Assembly: GCF_005166025.1 (NCBI RefSeq)
Contig: NZ_CP028923.1
Coordinates: 310,001-374,000, forward strand
Length of the DNA: 64,000 bases
Origin: Mangrovivirga cuniculi
GTDB lineage: Bacteria; Bacteroidota; Bacteroidia; Cytophagales; Cyclobacteriaceae
Reading direction: 5' to 3'
Below are positions 27,110 through 36,973 of this stretch, piece after piece (the stretch's first letter is position 1; every line of letters starts with the position of its first letter). A model generated the notes under the pieces. The model had not been told where the DNA came from. It made no database searches and worked only from the letters and a program-made list of their open reading frames with translations. The position numbers and the translations under genes are program-made.

Positions 27110-28931
27110 TTGGCTACAACAAATATTTCAAGTCTGAATTCAAATTTTAAGTCCAATAGGATTTACTGGATAGTAATACTATTCCTGGCTTTGATGTTCG
27201 GTAATTCTCCGGAAATCATGGCACAGGATACTATGCCCAATAAAAAGCTGGAACGCTCTTCAAGGCCTGAATATAAAACCAAAGGCAAACCAAAAATCAG
27301 GAAAAAGCCTCGTGGTCCTAAGACAGTTAAAAAGAAAAAAACAAAAACCAAACGGACTGAAAGACCCAGAGGTGGTGGTTTTCTCTATAAGATCAAACCC
27401 CGAACTACTCAAAGAAAGAGTAACAGAGTGCTCGATGTTCAAATCAAGCCAAGGACGACTGGTAGAAGAAGCAATGTAGCTTACGATAAAAATGTTAAGC
27501 CAAGAACTACCCGTAAGCGCGGGGTTAATGTGCCGGATGTAAATGTTACTCCCCGAAGTGTAGGTAGAAGAAACAGAGCAAAAGATGTCAATATAAAACC
27601 AAGATCTACTAAAAGATCACGAGTTGCAAGGGATGTCAATGTGACACCGCGGTCTGTCCGTCGTAATAACCGTGCAAGGGATATTCAGGTGTCACCACGA
27701 ACTACCAGAAGATCTCGGACAGCCAGAGATATAAATGTAATTCCAAGAAGCATTCGTCCTGACAAAACTCAGCGTGATGTAAATGTACAACCCAGGACCA
27801 CCCGTCGTTCTCGTACTGCAAGAGACGTAAGCGTTCAACCAAGAACTACGCAACGTTCTCGTACAGCAAAAGACGTTAGTGTTCAACCACGAACTACTAG
27901 AAGAGACAAGCGTTCCCGTGATGTTAATGTAACACCAAGAAGTATTTCCGGTAGAAGAGGTGCTGCAAGAGATATTACTGTGACACCTAGATCATATAAG
28001 AGAAGCCGAACAGCCAGGGATATTACTGTTACCCCGAGGTCAGTTTCCGGGGGAAGGAATGTTGTGAAGGATAAAAGGGTAAGACCTCGAAGTGTTGGAA
28101 GAAGCAATATTGTAAGAGATGTAACAATTAACCCACGCACAACGAGAAGGAGATCACAGGTACGGGACAGGGAAATAACACCGCGTTCTATAAGCAGGGG
28201 GAAGTTGCCGGTGTGCGCAATGAAAAAGCGATCAGAGAAAACAGGCCGGTAAACTTATACACTAATTATTCCGGATTCCAGAAAAGGAAAAAAGGAAGAA
28301 AAAAGCTGGTCCTGAATCAGATTATAAAGGGAAATTGAATTTGAAAAAGGTAGCTTTATTTAATGAAAGTTATTTACTCTATGATGGCAATATAAAGCAA
28401 AAGAAACCTGTCGATAACAGACAGGGAATTAAATACAAAGGCAAGGTAATTAAAGTTCGCGGTCCTTCTGACAACCAGGTGAATATTGGCTATTCAGGAA
28501 ACATCAAATATAATGTCCTGAAGAAAAGAAATGCGGCCAGGAAGAGTTCAGTCAAAAAAGCAAATGCATATCAGGGACGACAAAAAGGACTTACACCTTC
28601 AGCTAAAGATCGAAAGTATAAGAAAATAACAGCCAGAATTGAAAGAGAAGAAGGTAAAACTAAAGTGCCGAAACCTGCAAAAGGAAGTCACCCAACAGCA
28701 AAATTTAAAGGAGACAACGAACAATATGATGGTGCTAATGAATCTTTAGGAAATAAATTCAAGAAATTCTGGTATTCATTGTTTGATAAAAAACTTCAAC
28801 CGGCCCATATGCGTAAAAAGCCTAAGAAGCAAAAATACGATAAGGGAGAAAAAGTACTTTGGGAATATGACCTGGACAGAGATAAGAGAAGAAAAAGACC
28901 TGAAACAAGCGATAGAAATATCGAAAACTAA
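27110..28931 (+). pseudogene. Secreted Arg-rich repeat protein, frameshifted
   Basis: Unrecognised protein. TTG at 27110 gives a signal peptide (hydrophobic core IYWIVILFLALMF, cleavage likely after MAQ), a Lys/Arg-rich stretch, then about 16 repeats of 16-17 residues. The frame stops at 28252. The same protein clearly continues in other frames: EVAGVRNEKAIRENRPVN from 28201, then AGPESDYKGKLNLKK from 28305 to 28931. Two single-base losses (in GGGGG 28197-28201 and AAAAAA 28299-28304) or two -1 shifts would restore one chain of about 600 residues. The C-terminal part has Tyr-Gly strands such as IGYSGNIKY. There is no ATG start; extreme basicity suggests binding to a polyanion. Confidence 0.7.
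27389..28203 (+). repeat. Protein-level tandem repeats, about 16 units of 48-51 bp
   Basis: Consensus NVxPR(T/S)TRRSRTARDV; 16 full units and one partial. The PR(T/S) core and the RD(V/I) end are nearly invariant while the middle varies. DNA-level identity between units is moderate, so the array is old rather than freshly expanded. The closest pair are the units around 27790-27890. Confidence 0.85.
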
Positions 28932-29217
28932 ACCTGTTTTAATATTTAAGCACAGTACCAGATGTGCTATATCATCAATGATGTTATCTAAGCTGGAAAG
29001 AAACTGGAATGAGAAGTCAACGGAAAAAATATCCCCGTTCTTTCTCGATCTAATCAGTTACCGGAATCTAAGTAATTTGGTTGAAAGTTCATTTGGTATA
29101 ATGCATGAGTCACCTCAGGCATTATTAATACATAATGAAGAATGCATTTTCGACACCTCTCATGGAGGTATTAATCACGATACTTTAATGGATAAAGCTG
29201 ATAGCGCAATCAGTTAA
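28867..29217 (+). CDS. ytxJ: YtxJ, bacilliredoxin-like monothiol protein
   Basis: 116 residues from ATG at 28867. Thioredoxin-like fold of the YtxJ family with the single active cysteine Cys33 in FKHSTRCAISSMML; such proteins remove bacillithiol from mixed disulfides. bshC, the last step of bacillithiol synthesis, is 10 kb away. The start overlaps the end of the frameshifted repeat gene by 65 bases; if that gene carries a further lost base, its stop would form an ATGA overlap with this start. 3' end overlaps osmC by 8 bases. Confidence 0.85.
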   Translation: MTWTEIREEKDLKQAIEISKTKPVLIFKHSTRCAISSMMLSKLERNWNEKSTEKISPFFLDLISYRNLSNLVESSFGIMHESPQALLIHNEECIFDTSHGGINHDTLMDKADSAIS

Positions 29218-29617
29218 AGTTAAACCTTACTGTTTGCTTTAATTCGCTACTAAGACTTTTAGCTACCGGACAATTAAGTGCAGCATTCTCAACCTTCTTC
29301 TTTTGTTTCGAATCAAGATTGTGTCCTTTAAAAGTAAGGTTAATCTCAATCTCTTCTATCCTTCTGGGATTGGATGCCATAATTTTAGTGACATCAGCCG
29401 AAATTTCTCCAGGATCTACATCGTTATTTTTAGCATAAATACCAATAATAGTCATCATACATTGCACTAAAGCCGTTGCAACGAGGTCCGTAGGCGAAAA
29501 CGCTTCCCCCTTACCGTGATTATCTACTGGTGCATCAGTAATAATTTCATTCCCCGATTGAAGATGTTTTGCTGTAGTTCTTAACCCCCCTAAATATTTA
29601 ACTTCTGAAGTTGGCAT
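29210..29617 (-). CDS. OsmC-family peroxidase-like protein
   Basis: 135 residues from ATG at 29617 (longer reading to 29695 overlaps the divergent gene and is not favoured). OsmC/Ohr fold with its two redox cysteines in VQCMMTIIG and LNCPVAKSLS, and the family segment HGKGEAFSPTDLVATAL. Likely reduces organic hydroperoxides in the cytoplasm. Its neighbour ytxJ is also a thiol-redox protein. Confidence 0.9.
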   Translation of the reverse strand: MPTSEVKYLGGLRTTAKHLQSGNEIITDAPVDNHGKGEAFSPTDLVATALVQCMMTIIGIYAKNNDVDPGEISADVTKIMASNPRRIEEIEINLTFKGHNLDSKQKKKVENAALNCPVAKSLSSELKQTVRFNFN

Positions 29618-29677
29618 TTGATAACAGTTAAGTTTATATTTCGTTATATTAATCTTACGAGATTGTAAAATTGCAAT

Positions 29678-30412
29678 ATGAATTCTCTTAAACAAACTAT
29701 TTTACCCTTGTTGCTGATTTTTTTAACAATCAGCGTATCTGCTCAAAGTGACAGGGAAAGAAACTTTTCCAGGGAATTCGTTTGGGGCATTAAAAAAAGC
29801 ACGACAGGCGGGCTTATAAGCGGGTTCATGTTCAAATATGGCATGAGAAGAAGTGAGCGTCAGTGGCAAAGCTTTAACCTTGAATTAGTCAATGTCAAAC
29901 ACCCAAATGAATCACGTGAAACTTCTGTAATTACTGGAGAACCTTTTATATGGGGTAAAGAACATTACCTTTATGCAGTAAGGTTTCAATACGGCAGAGA
30001 ATACGTGCTTTTTGAAAAAGCTGATCAACAGGGCGTCCAGGTAAATCTAATAGGAGCTGCCGGCCCAACTCTCGGGTTTATCGCTCCATATTATATAAAA
30101 TATGCAACAGATAATCAGTTTAACCCGGTTTCCGAACCATACGACCCGAATAATTCAGCTATTCGCAGATCTGCAGTTATGGGAACAGGCCATCTGTTTC
30201 AAGGGTTAGGTCAATCTGATTTAACAGTTGGACTAAGTGCAAAAGTTGCTTTTTCTTTTGAGTTCAGCACATTTAATAGTTCGATATCCGGGTTTGAAGT
30301 TGGATTCCTTGTTGAAGCATATCCAAACGAAGTTATTTTAATGCCTGCACAAAATAACAGAGCAATTTTTAATGAAGTATACATAACCTTGACTCACGGT
30401 AAACGTAGATAG
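29678..30412 (+). CDS. Secreted beta-rich protein upstream of lipA
   Basis: 244 residues. Sec signal peptide ends at SAQ (residue 23). The rest alternates beta strands in the manner of a small outer-membrane barrel (KKSTTGGLISGFMFKYGM; LTVGLSAKVAFSFEF; FEVGFLVEAYP). No known domain recognised. 45 bases before lipA, but lipA has its own -7 element. Confidence 0.65.
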   Translation: MNSLKQTILPLLLIFLTISVSAQSDRERNFSREFVWGIKKSTTGGLISGFMFKYGMRRSERQWQSFNLELVNVKHPNESRETSVITGEPFIWGKEHYLYAVRFQYGREYVLFEKADQQGVQVNLIGAAGPTLGFIAPYYIKYATDNQFNPVSEPYDPNNSAIRRSAVMGTGHLFQGLGQSDLTVGLSAKVAFSFEFSTFNSSISGFEVGFLVEAYPNEVILMPAQNNRAIFNEVYITLTHGKRR

Positions 30413-30442
30413 GAAATAGTATATAGTGTAGTAGAAATTTGA

Positions 30443-30450
30443 TACCTTTG
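30443..30450 (+). promoter_or_regulatory. -7 element of lipA
   Basis: TACCTTTG, a perfect TAnnTTTG, with 7 bases between it and the lipA ATG; predicts a leaderless transcript. Confidence 0.45.
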
Positions 30451-30457
30451 CGTCGTT

Positions 30458-31345
30458 ATGATTGAATTACCGGTAATTTCTGAAGAACAAACCAAAAAAA
30501 GAACCAAACCTGACTGGCTGAGAGTTAAACTTCCGGTTGGTCATGAATATAAAAGAGTTCGAAACCTGGTAGACAAATATAAGCTCAATACAATTTGTGA
30601 GAGTGGTAACTGCCCGAATATGGGTGAGTGCTGGGGAGCCGGTACAGCTACATTCATGATTTTGGGTAATGTTTGTACTCGTTCATGTTCATTTTGTGCT
30701 GTAGCTACGGGGAGGCCTCCGGAGTACGATGAAGAAGAACCAAAGCGTGTAGCAGAAGCTATTAAGCTTATGGGCGTAAAACATGCGGTATTGACATCTG
30801 TAAACAGAGATGAATTAAAAGACAGAGGTGCAGAGATTTGGTATCAAACTGTTGTTGAAACTAAAAAAGCCTCTCCTGAAACAACTATCGAAACCCTTAT
30901 TCCTGACACAAAAGGTAATTGGGATGCACTATATCGAATGATCGAAGGTGGACAGGAGGTTGTTTCGCATAACATTGAAACGGTAGAAAGGCTATACAGA
31001 AGAGTCAGACCACAAGCAAAATATTACAGGAGCTTAGAGCAGATTCAAAAGACCAAGGAAGCCGGGATGCGAACTAAATCTGGTATCATGGTTGGTCTTG
31101 GGGAAACTCAGGAAGATGTTTTCAAAGTAATGGATGATTGCGTTGAACATGGGTTAGATATCCTGACAATCGGACAATATCTTCAGCCCACTAAAATGCA
31201 TATAGAAGTTGCTGAATTTGTGCATCCTGATGTATTTGAGCTGTATAGAGAAGAAGGTTTGAAGAGAGGTCTTAAGTACGTAGAATCAGGCCCATTGGTA
31301 AGATCATCTTACCATGCTGAAAGACATGTAAATGTACCAATTTAA
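30458..31345 (+). CDS. lipA: LipA, lipoyl synthase
   Basis: Radical SAM enzyme that inserts two sulfurs into octanoyl groups on E2 and GcvH. 295 residues. Auxiliary cluster motif [12 protein letters not shown] and radical SAM motif CTRSCSFC are both intact, and the C-terminal RSSYHAE supplies the serine ligand. Serves the two 2-oxoacid dehydrogenases and the glycine cleavage system (gcvP), all encoded in this window. Terminator follows. Confidence 0.97.
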   Translation: MIELPVISEEQTKKRTKPDWLRVKLPVGHEYKRVRNLVDKYKLNTICESGNCPNMGECWGAGTATFMILGNVCTRSCSFCAVATGRPPEYDEEEPKRVAEAIKLMGVKHAVLTSVNRDELKDRGAEIWYQTVVETKKASPETTIETLIPDTKGNWDALYRMIEGGQEVVSHNIETVERLYRRVRPQAKYYRSLEQIQKTKEAGMRTKSGIMVGLGETQEDVFKVMDDCVEHGLDILTIGQYLQPTKMHIEVAEFVHPDVFELYREEGLKRGLKYVESGPLVRSSYHAERHVNVPI

Positions 31346-31367
31346 AATATTTCTGGAATCTAAAACG

Positions 31368-31398
31368 AGGCAGCATTTATTTAAATGTTGCCTTTTTT
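31368..31398 (+). terminator. Terminator after lipA
   Basis: Stem AGGCAGCATTT / AAATGTTGCCT with one G-T pair, then T run. Confidence 0.85.
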
Positions 31399-31523
31399 AT
31401 TTTGTAATAACCCCTAATTTATTACAGTAATTATCCTGTTTTAATAAATTGTTTTATTTTTACATTATTGAACGAAAAGCAGCCAATAAATAGAACTTTT
31501 TTAATATTTATTAAAATTTTTTA

Positions 31524-32075
31524 ATGAAGACTAGATTTTTATTATTGATTATTACTGTTCTGATGGTAATCGGGTCAGTAGCCAGTTGTAGTAGCGAAGA
31601 AAATGATACACAACCTGAGGACATTTCAGTAGCAAATGTAAACACTGAAAAACAGGATCAGGGGGCTTCAAATATTGAAAGTCTGGCGACTCAATTAGTA
31701 TCTACGTTAAAACAAAAAAACTTCCCTGGCTATATTGACTTATTGCTTTCGAGAGATCATCACATCGAAATAGCTGAAAACATACAGTCTGACAGTTTGA
31801 AAAGTCAATTTCTTATAAAGTATGATTTTCGTTTACAGGAACAACGTGAGAAGTTTAATCAGATAACAGATCTTTTAGTCATCAACAACATTAATCTTGA
31901 TAATGCCCTCATTAATGAAATGGTCGTTCTGGAAGATACTGAATCTTCGATCAACAAGATTATGGTGTCAGAAGTATTGATCCCAATTTCACAAAACGGT
32001 AAAGAATATGAATTAAGGTTTTTTGTTATTAAGAATAAAGGAAAATTTTTCTTAACTTCGGATATAAACCTATAA
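31524..32075 (+). CDS. Putative lipoprotein
   Basis: 183 residues. Lipobox VASC (Cys22) followed by an acidic linker, then a mixed alpha/beta domain that I do not recognise (LATQLVSTLKQKNFPGYIDLLLSRDH; KEYELRFFVIKNKGKFFLT), reminiscent of NTF2-like folds but without a firm match. Single gene between terminators, so expressed on its own. Confidence 0.65.
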   Translation: MKTRFLLLIITVLMVIGSVASCSSEENDTQPEDISVANVNTEKQDQGASNIESLATQLVSTLKQKNFPGYIDLLLSRDHHIEIAENIQSDSLKSQFLIKYDFRLQEQREKFNQITDLLVINNINLDNALINEMVVLEDTESSINKIMVSEVLIPISQNGKEYELRFFVIKNKGKFFLTSDINL

Positions 32076-32100
32076 CCTTAATTTAACCCGTATAACCATG

Positions 32101-32131
32101 AAAAAAGGCTGCTAAATAGCAGCCTTTTTTA
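32101..32131. terminator. Bidirectional terminator
   Basis: AAAAAAGGCTGCT / AGCAGCCTTTTTT with a short loop, between the convergent lipoprotein and gcvP genes. Confidence 0.92.
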
Positions 32132-32152
32132 TTTATTAAGCCTTTTCTGAAT

Positions 32153-35074
32153 TTACATGTTTTCTAATATCTCCTCTGTTTCATTTTCTTCTGAAAATGC
32201 AGAAGTAGGAATACATGCACACATCAAGTTTCTATCTCCGTATGCACTATCTATACGGCTAACGGAAGGCCAGAACTTTCTTGCTCTTACAAACTCTATC
32301 GGGAATGCCGCCTTTTCTCTTGAATAAGGAAAATTCCATTCATTGTCGGTCACCTTGGCAAGAGTATGAGGAGCATTTTTCAAGACATTGTTATCCTCGT
32401 CTGCTACTCCATTTTCAATTTCAGCGATCTCATTTCTGATTTCGATCATCGCATCACAGAATCTGTCTAGCTCATTTTTCCCTTCACTTTCCGTTGGCTC
32501 AATCATCAGTGTCCCCGCAACAGGGAAAGAAACGGTAGGAGCATGGAATCCATAATCCATCAACCTCTTTGCAATGTCTTCAACTTCAACACCAACTTTT
32601 TTGAATTGTCTGCATTCAATGATCATTTCATGTGCCGCTCTTCCTTTAGAACCAGTGTAAAGAATAGGGAAATGCTCTTCTAATCTTGATTTTATATAGT
32701 TGGCATTTAAAATTGCCATTTTAGTAGCTTGGGTTAATCCATCACCACCCATTAAAGCAATGTATGCATAAGAAATCGCCAGTATACTTGCACTACCATA
32801 AGGAGCAGAAGATATAGCAGTAATGGCCTGTTCTCCACCGACCTCATTGACAACAGCATTACCCGGAGAGAAAGGAGCAAGGTGCTCTGCTACACCGATA
32901 GGTCCCATTCCCGGTCCACCTCCACCATGAGGAATACAGAATGTTTTATGCAGATTTAAATGACAAACATCTGCACCGATTATTGCAGGTGAAGTTAACC
33001 CTACCTGGGCATTCATATTAGCCCCATCCATATAAACCTGTCCACCATGATCATGGATTATCTGGCAGAATTCCTTGATATTTTCTTCAAAAACACCGTG
33101 AGTTGAAGGATAAGTTACCATCAGACCAAAAAGGTTGTCGCTGTGCTTTTCAGCTTTTTCTTTAAGATCTTCAAGGGATATATTTCCATTTTGATCACAT
33201 TCAACAATAACAACCTTGGTTCCTGCCATCACAGCAGACGCAGGATTAGTTCCATGTGCTGATGATGGAATTAAAGTGATATTTCTATGTCCTTCACCTC
33301 TGCTTTCGTGATAAGCTTTAATTACCATCAATCCGGCAAACTCTCCCTGGGCACCTGAATTTGGTTGTAAAGAAACATCGTGAAAGCCGGTGATCTCAGA
33401 AAGCCATTGCTTTAACTCTTTGATCATCTCAAGGTAACCTTTTGCCTGGTCTCTCGGAATAAATGGATGTAAATGTCCTAATTCAGGCCAGGTAATTGGC
33501 ATCATTTCTACCGTAGCATTTAATTTCATGGTGCATGACCCCAAAGAGATCATAGAGTGAACTAAAGAAAGGTCTTTGTTCTCCAGTCTCTTCATGTATC
33601 TAAGCATCGCATGCTCGGCATGGTACATATTAAACACCTCGTGCTCAAGGAATGAACTTTCTCGTTGAAGTCCCAGAGGAAATGCTACCTCAATACTATC
33701 CTCAGCAGTAATATTTTCTTTCCCTCTGACGTGAGCGAAAACTTCTAGTATTTCATTAACGTCATCCAGTCTGGTAGTTTCATCTAAAGAAATACCAACA
33801 TGAAGACTATCATAATATCTGAAATTCAATTCTGAGCCTAAAGCAATCGACTTAAGTGCAATTCTTTCTTCCTCATCATTAATAGGAATTTTTATTGTAT
33901 CGAAGAATTGATCATTTAAGGTTTCAAACCCTAGTTTTTCCAGACCCCTCGAAAGCGCTTTAGTCAGCCCGTGAATTCTTGCAGAGATTCTTTTTAAACC
34001 ATCCGGACCGTGATACACTGCGTACATACCTGCCATAACAGCTAAAAGCACCTGGGCTGTACATATGTTTGAAGTTGCCCGTTCACGTTTAATATGTTGT
34101 TCCCTGGTCTGTAAAGCCATCCGATAAGCTGGCTTACCATCTTTATCGACAGAAACACCGATAATCCTTCCTGGAATTAATCTTTTAAACTTTTCAGTAG
34201 TAGCAAAATATGCTGCATGTGGTCCACCAAATCCCATTGGCACACCAAATCGCTGAGTATTTCCAAATACTACATCAGCACCATGTTCACCAGGAGGGGT
34301 AAACATTACAAGGCTCATCAAGTCTGCACCTACCGCAACAAAAACATCATTTTCTTTTGCTTCAGTAATAAAATCTTTATAGTCTTTTACAGTTCCTTCA
34401 GCATCAGGAAACTGAACAAGAACTCCATATAAATCCTCTGCAGAAAGATCAACTTTTTTATAATCACCTATCTCAAGCTCAATTCCGAGTGGAAGAGATC
34501 TGGTTTTTAAAATATCTAGAGTTTGTGGATAAACTTTTTCGTCAACGAAAAAACGATGTGCTTTTTTCTTCTTAGCTCCCTTTCTGGCCCCATGGAACAT
34601 GGTCATTGCCTCAGCTGCTGCAGTTCCCTCGTCTAATAAAGATGCGTTAGCAATATCCATTCCGGTAAGATCCATTACCATGGTCTGAAAATTGACCAGC
34701 GCTTCTAATCTTCCCTGGGCGATTTCAGCCTGGTAAGGGGTGTAGGCTGTGTACCACCCGGGGTTTTCAAGGATATTACGAAGGATAACATTCGGAGTTA
34801 TCGTGTGGTAATATCCCATTCCAATATAAGACTTGAAGAGTTTGTTTTTAGATAACTTTTTACGGAAAGATGATAAAAACTGATACTCACTCTTCGCTTC
34901 GGGCAGGTCCAGATCATTTTGAAGTCTGATCCCTTGTGGAACTGTTTGACTGATCAACTCTTCTACTGACCCTGCGCCGATCACTTCAAGCATTTGTTTT
35001 ATCTCCTGTGTAGTCGGAGAATTGTGTCTTGAAGCAAAAGATTCATTCTTTTTTAGGTTAATGTTCATTGACAT
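32153..35074 (-). CDS. gcvP: GcvP, glycine dehydrogenase (decarboxylating)
   Basis: P protein of the glycine cleavage system; 973 residues, both homologous halves fused in one chain. PLP lysine in [22 protein letters not shown] in the C-terminal half; N-terminal half has [13 protein letters not shown]. gcvT and gcvH are not adjacent. A TAnnTTTG element lies about 38 bases upstream. No glycine riboswitch is visible in the 185-base leader region. Confidence 0.97.
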   Translation of the reverse strand: MSMNINLKKNESFASRHNSPTTQEIKQMLEVIGAGSVEELISQTVPQGIRLQNDLDLPEAKSEYQFLSSFRKKLSKNKLFKSYIGMGYYHTITPNVILRNILENPGWYTAYTPYQAEIAQGRLEALVNFQTMVMDLTGMDIANASLLDEGTAAAEAMTMFHGARKGAKKKKAHRFFVDEKVYPQTLDILKTRSLPLGIELEIGDYKKVDLSAEDLYGVLVQFPDAEGTVKDYKDFITEAKENDVFVAVGADLMSLVMFTPPGEHGADVVFGNTQRFGVPMGFGGPHAAYFATTEKFKRLIPGRIIGVSVDKDGKPAYRMALQTREQHIKRERATSNICTAQVLLAVMAGMYAVYHGPDGLKRISARIHGLTKALSRGLEKLGFETLNDQFFDTIKIPINDEEERIALKSIALGSELNFRYYDSLHVGISLDETTRLDDVNEILEVFAHVRGKENITAEDSIEVAFPLGLQRESSFLEHEVFNMYHAEHAMLRYMKRLENKDLSLVHSMISLGSCTMKLNATVEMMPITWPELGHLHPFIPRDQAKGYLEMIKELKQWLSEITGFHDVSLQPNSGAQGEFAGLMVIKAYHESRGEGHRNITLIPSSAHGTNPASAVMAGTKVVIVECDQNGNISLEDLKEKAEKHSDNLFGLMVTYPSTHGVFEENIKEFCQIIHDHGGQVYMDGANMNAQVGLTSPAIIGADVCHLNLHKTFCIPHGGGGPGMGPIGVAEHLAPFSPGNAVVNEVGGEQAITAISSAPYGSASILAISYAYIALMGGDGLTQATKMAILNANYIKSRLEEHFPILYTGSKGRAAHEMIIECRQFKKVGVEVEDIAKRLMDYGFHAPTVSFPVAGTLMIEPTESEGKNELDRFCDAMIEIRNEIAEIENGVADEDNNVLKNAPHTLAKVTDNEWNFPYSREKAAFPIEFVRARKFWPSVSRIDSAYGDRNLMCACIPTSAFSEENETEEILENM

Positions 35075-35111
35075 AACAATAATAAGTCCTTGTAAGTCTT
35101 CAATTTGGGTG

Positions 35112-35119
35112 CAAAGGTA
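35112..35119 (-). promoter_or_regulatory. -7 element of gcvP
   Basis: TACCTTTG on the minus strand, perfect TAnnTTTG, about 38 bases before ATG. Confidence 0.45.
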
Positions 35120-35259
35120 ATCTTTAAATTTTATTTGGCATTTATTATCTAAAGATAATCACACAACGATCAAAAGAAATATCACCCACTCATGTAAATA
35201 CTATACTTTAATTATATCCTTTTTGTTATCTTAGTAGCTTAAAATAAAACTGTAATTTT

Positions 35260-36777
35260 ATGAAAAAATCTATTTTGCTTGCTTTTACTCTTGCTTTTGC
35301 GGGAGTGGGAATCAATGCCCAGGATAGCACGGCGATAAAATACGGACAGACAATAACTCAGGGTGACCTGAAAGATAATCTGACAATATTAGCTTCGGAT
35401 GCTCTAGAGGGTAGAGAAACAGGTACCAGGGGGCAAAAAATGGCTGCTGCATTCATTTCTTCACATTATGATGCTATCGGATTAAAACCCGGCACAAACG
35501 AAGGATGGTATCAACCAGTTATTCTTGAAAAAGTAAAACAAGGGGATGCCTTCATTTCTAACGAAGATAAAAAATGGAATAACTATGATAATATCATAAT
35601 TTATTCAAATGAAAATATGGAAGAAGCGGTTGAACTGGAAACTGCTTTTCTGGGAAATGCTGGTGAGGCCGAGCTTGAAGCGACTAATATTGAGCAGAAA
35701 GCTGTGGTTATAATGAATAAAGATAATAGAAGTGCAATTCCTTTTGCGCGTCAAATGATCGAAAAAGGTGCTAAGACTGCCATCATTGTGAGTAGCGCAT
35801 CTGAAGAAGACTTCCAAAAGTATCTTAATCAGTTCAAATATTATATGAGCAATGGCAGAATGCAATTGCCCTCTGAGAAAGAAACAAAAACATTCTCAAT
35901 AATTTTTGCATCTAAATCTGCTGCCGCTGAACTTCTTGACACTAAAGTTGAAAAGATGGAAAAGGCTGCATCAATGGCTGCTGAAGGAAAAGTTAAAAAA
36001 CTGAGATCCATCAAGCCACAAGATATCAGTTTTATGAACACAATGGATATCACTAAAGTAAAATCAGAAAACGTACTTGGTTTTATCGAAGGAACGGATA
36101 AGAAAGATGAAATAATGGTGATCACTTCTCATTACGATCACATTGGCAAAATGGATGAAGGAGAAGGCGACCTGATTAACAACGGTGCAGATGATGATGG
36201 TTCCGGAACCGTAGCAGTAATGGAGATCGCTGAAGCATTTGCACAAGCTAAAGAAGAAGGAAATGGTCCTAGAAGAAGTATCCTCTTCATGAATGTTACT
36301 GGTGAGGAGAAAGGATTGTTAGGTTCTGATTATTATACTCAAAACCCAATATACCCACTAGAAAACACAATTGTAAACTTAAACATTGACATGATCGGAA
36401 GGGTAGACCCTGATCATGAAGAAAACAAAGATTATGTTTACCTGGTAGGAAGCGACAGGCTTTCTTCTGAGCTTCACGAACTGAGTGAAAATGTAAATAA
36501 AAAGTATATCAATTATGATCTTGATTACACTTATAATGATGAAGATCATCCTGATAGAATTTATTACCGCTCTGACCACTGGAACTTTGCTAAAAACAAC
36601 ATCCCGGTAATATTTTATTTCAATGGTGTTCATGCGGACTACCATAAACCTTCTGATGAAGTAGATAAAATAGAATGGGAACAATTACAGGAAAGAGCTC
36701 AACTAGTATTTTACACAGCCTGGGAACTTGCGAACAGAGACTCAAAACCTGTAGTTGACAAAAAGGAAAATCAATAG
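35260..36777 (+). CDS. M28-family aminopeptidase, secreted
   Basis: 505 residues with Sec signal peptide (ends INAQ, residue 21). Zinc aminopeptidase: metal ligands in SHYDHIGK, NNGADDDGSGT, TGEEKGLLGSDYY, NIDMIGRVD and FNGVHADYHKPSDEVDKI; a PA-like insertion lies between residues about 130 and 230. Acts in the periplasm or outside on peptides. Terminator follows. Confidence 0.92.
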   Translation: MKKSILLAFTLAFAGVGINAQDSTAIKYGQTITQGDLKDNLTILASDALEGRETGTRGQKMAAAFISSHYDAIGLKPGTNEGWYQPVILEKVKQGDAFISNEDKKWNNYDNIIIYSNENMEEAVELETAFLGNAGEAELEATNIEQKAVVIMNKDNRSAIPFARQMIEKGAKTAIIVSSASEEDFQKYLNQFKYYMSNGRMQLPSEKETKTFSIIFASKSAAAELLDTKVEKMEKAASMAAEGKVKKLRSIKPQDISFMNTMDITKVKSENVLGFIEGTDKKDEIMVITSHYDHIGKMDEGEGDLINNGADDDGSGTVAVMEIAEAFAQAKEEGNGPRRSILFMNVTGEEKGLLGSDYYTQNPIYPLENTIVNLNIDMIGRVDPDHEENKDYVYLVGSDRLSSELHELSENVNKKYINYDLDYTYNDEDHPDRIYYRSDHWNFAKNNIPVIFYFNGVHADYHKPSDEVDKIEWEQLQERAQLVFYTAWELANRDSKPVVDKKENQ

Positions 36778-36801
36778 TAGATATTGTATTTTTGATATTA
36801 T

Positions 36802-36832
36802 AACCTGGCAGTAATTCTGTCAGGTTTTTTTT
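36802..36832 (+). terminator. Terminator after the M28 gene
   Basis: ACCTG-G-CAG / CTG-T-CAGGT stem with 5-base loop and an eight-base T run. Confidence 0.85.
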
Positions 36833-36836
36833 ATGC

Positions 36837-36869
36837 AAAAAAATAACACCCGAAGGATAATCGGGTGTT
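36837..36869 (-). terminator. Terminator for the DUF6452/DUF6048 unit
   Basis: Perfect 9-bp stem AACACCCGA / TCGGGTGTT with T run on the minus strand; lies 105 bases past the DUF6048 stop, back to back with the M28 terminator. Confidence 0.8.
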
Positions 36870-36973
36870 GAGCTTATGGAAAGAAAGATAATTAACTTAT
36901 ATTAAATATATTATTTCCTTTCAGAAGATTTTATTTAAATAGATAAACGATATCTTAATATCGATAAAGTTGA

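Noticed and set aside
27692-28140. Minus-strand open frames opposite the Arg-rich repeats
   Set aside because: They mirror the repeat codons and have no independent features.
28197-28305. Programmed -1 frameshifting as the main explanation of the broken repeat gene
   Set aside because: Two successive shifts would be needed, the first site is not a proper heptamer, and bshC shows the same kind of loss without slippery sites.
28783-28866. Longer ytxJ reading from 28783
   Set aside because: The added N-terminal residues read the preceding gene in another frame and do not resemble the family start MTWTEI.
29618-29695. Longer OsmC reading from 29695
   Set aside because: It would overlap the start of the divergent gene at 29678, and the family begins near MPTSEVKYLG.
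35075-35259. Glycine riboswitch upstream of gcvP
   Set aside because: No tandem glycine-aptamer pairing could be found in the 185-base gap; only a promoter element is seen.
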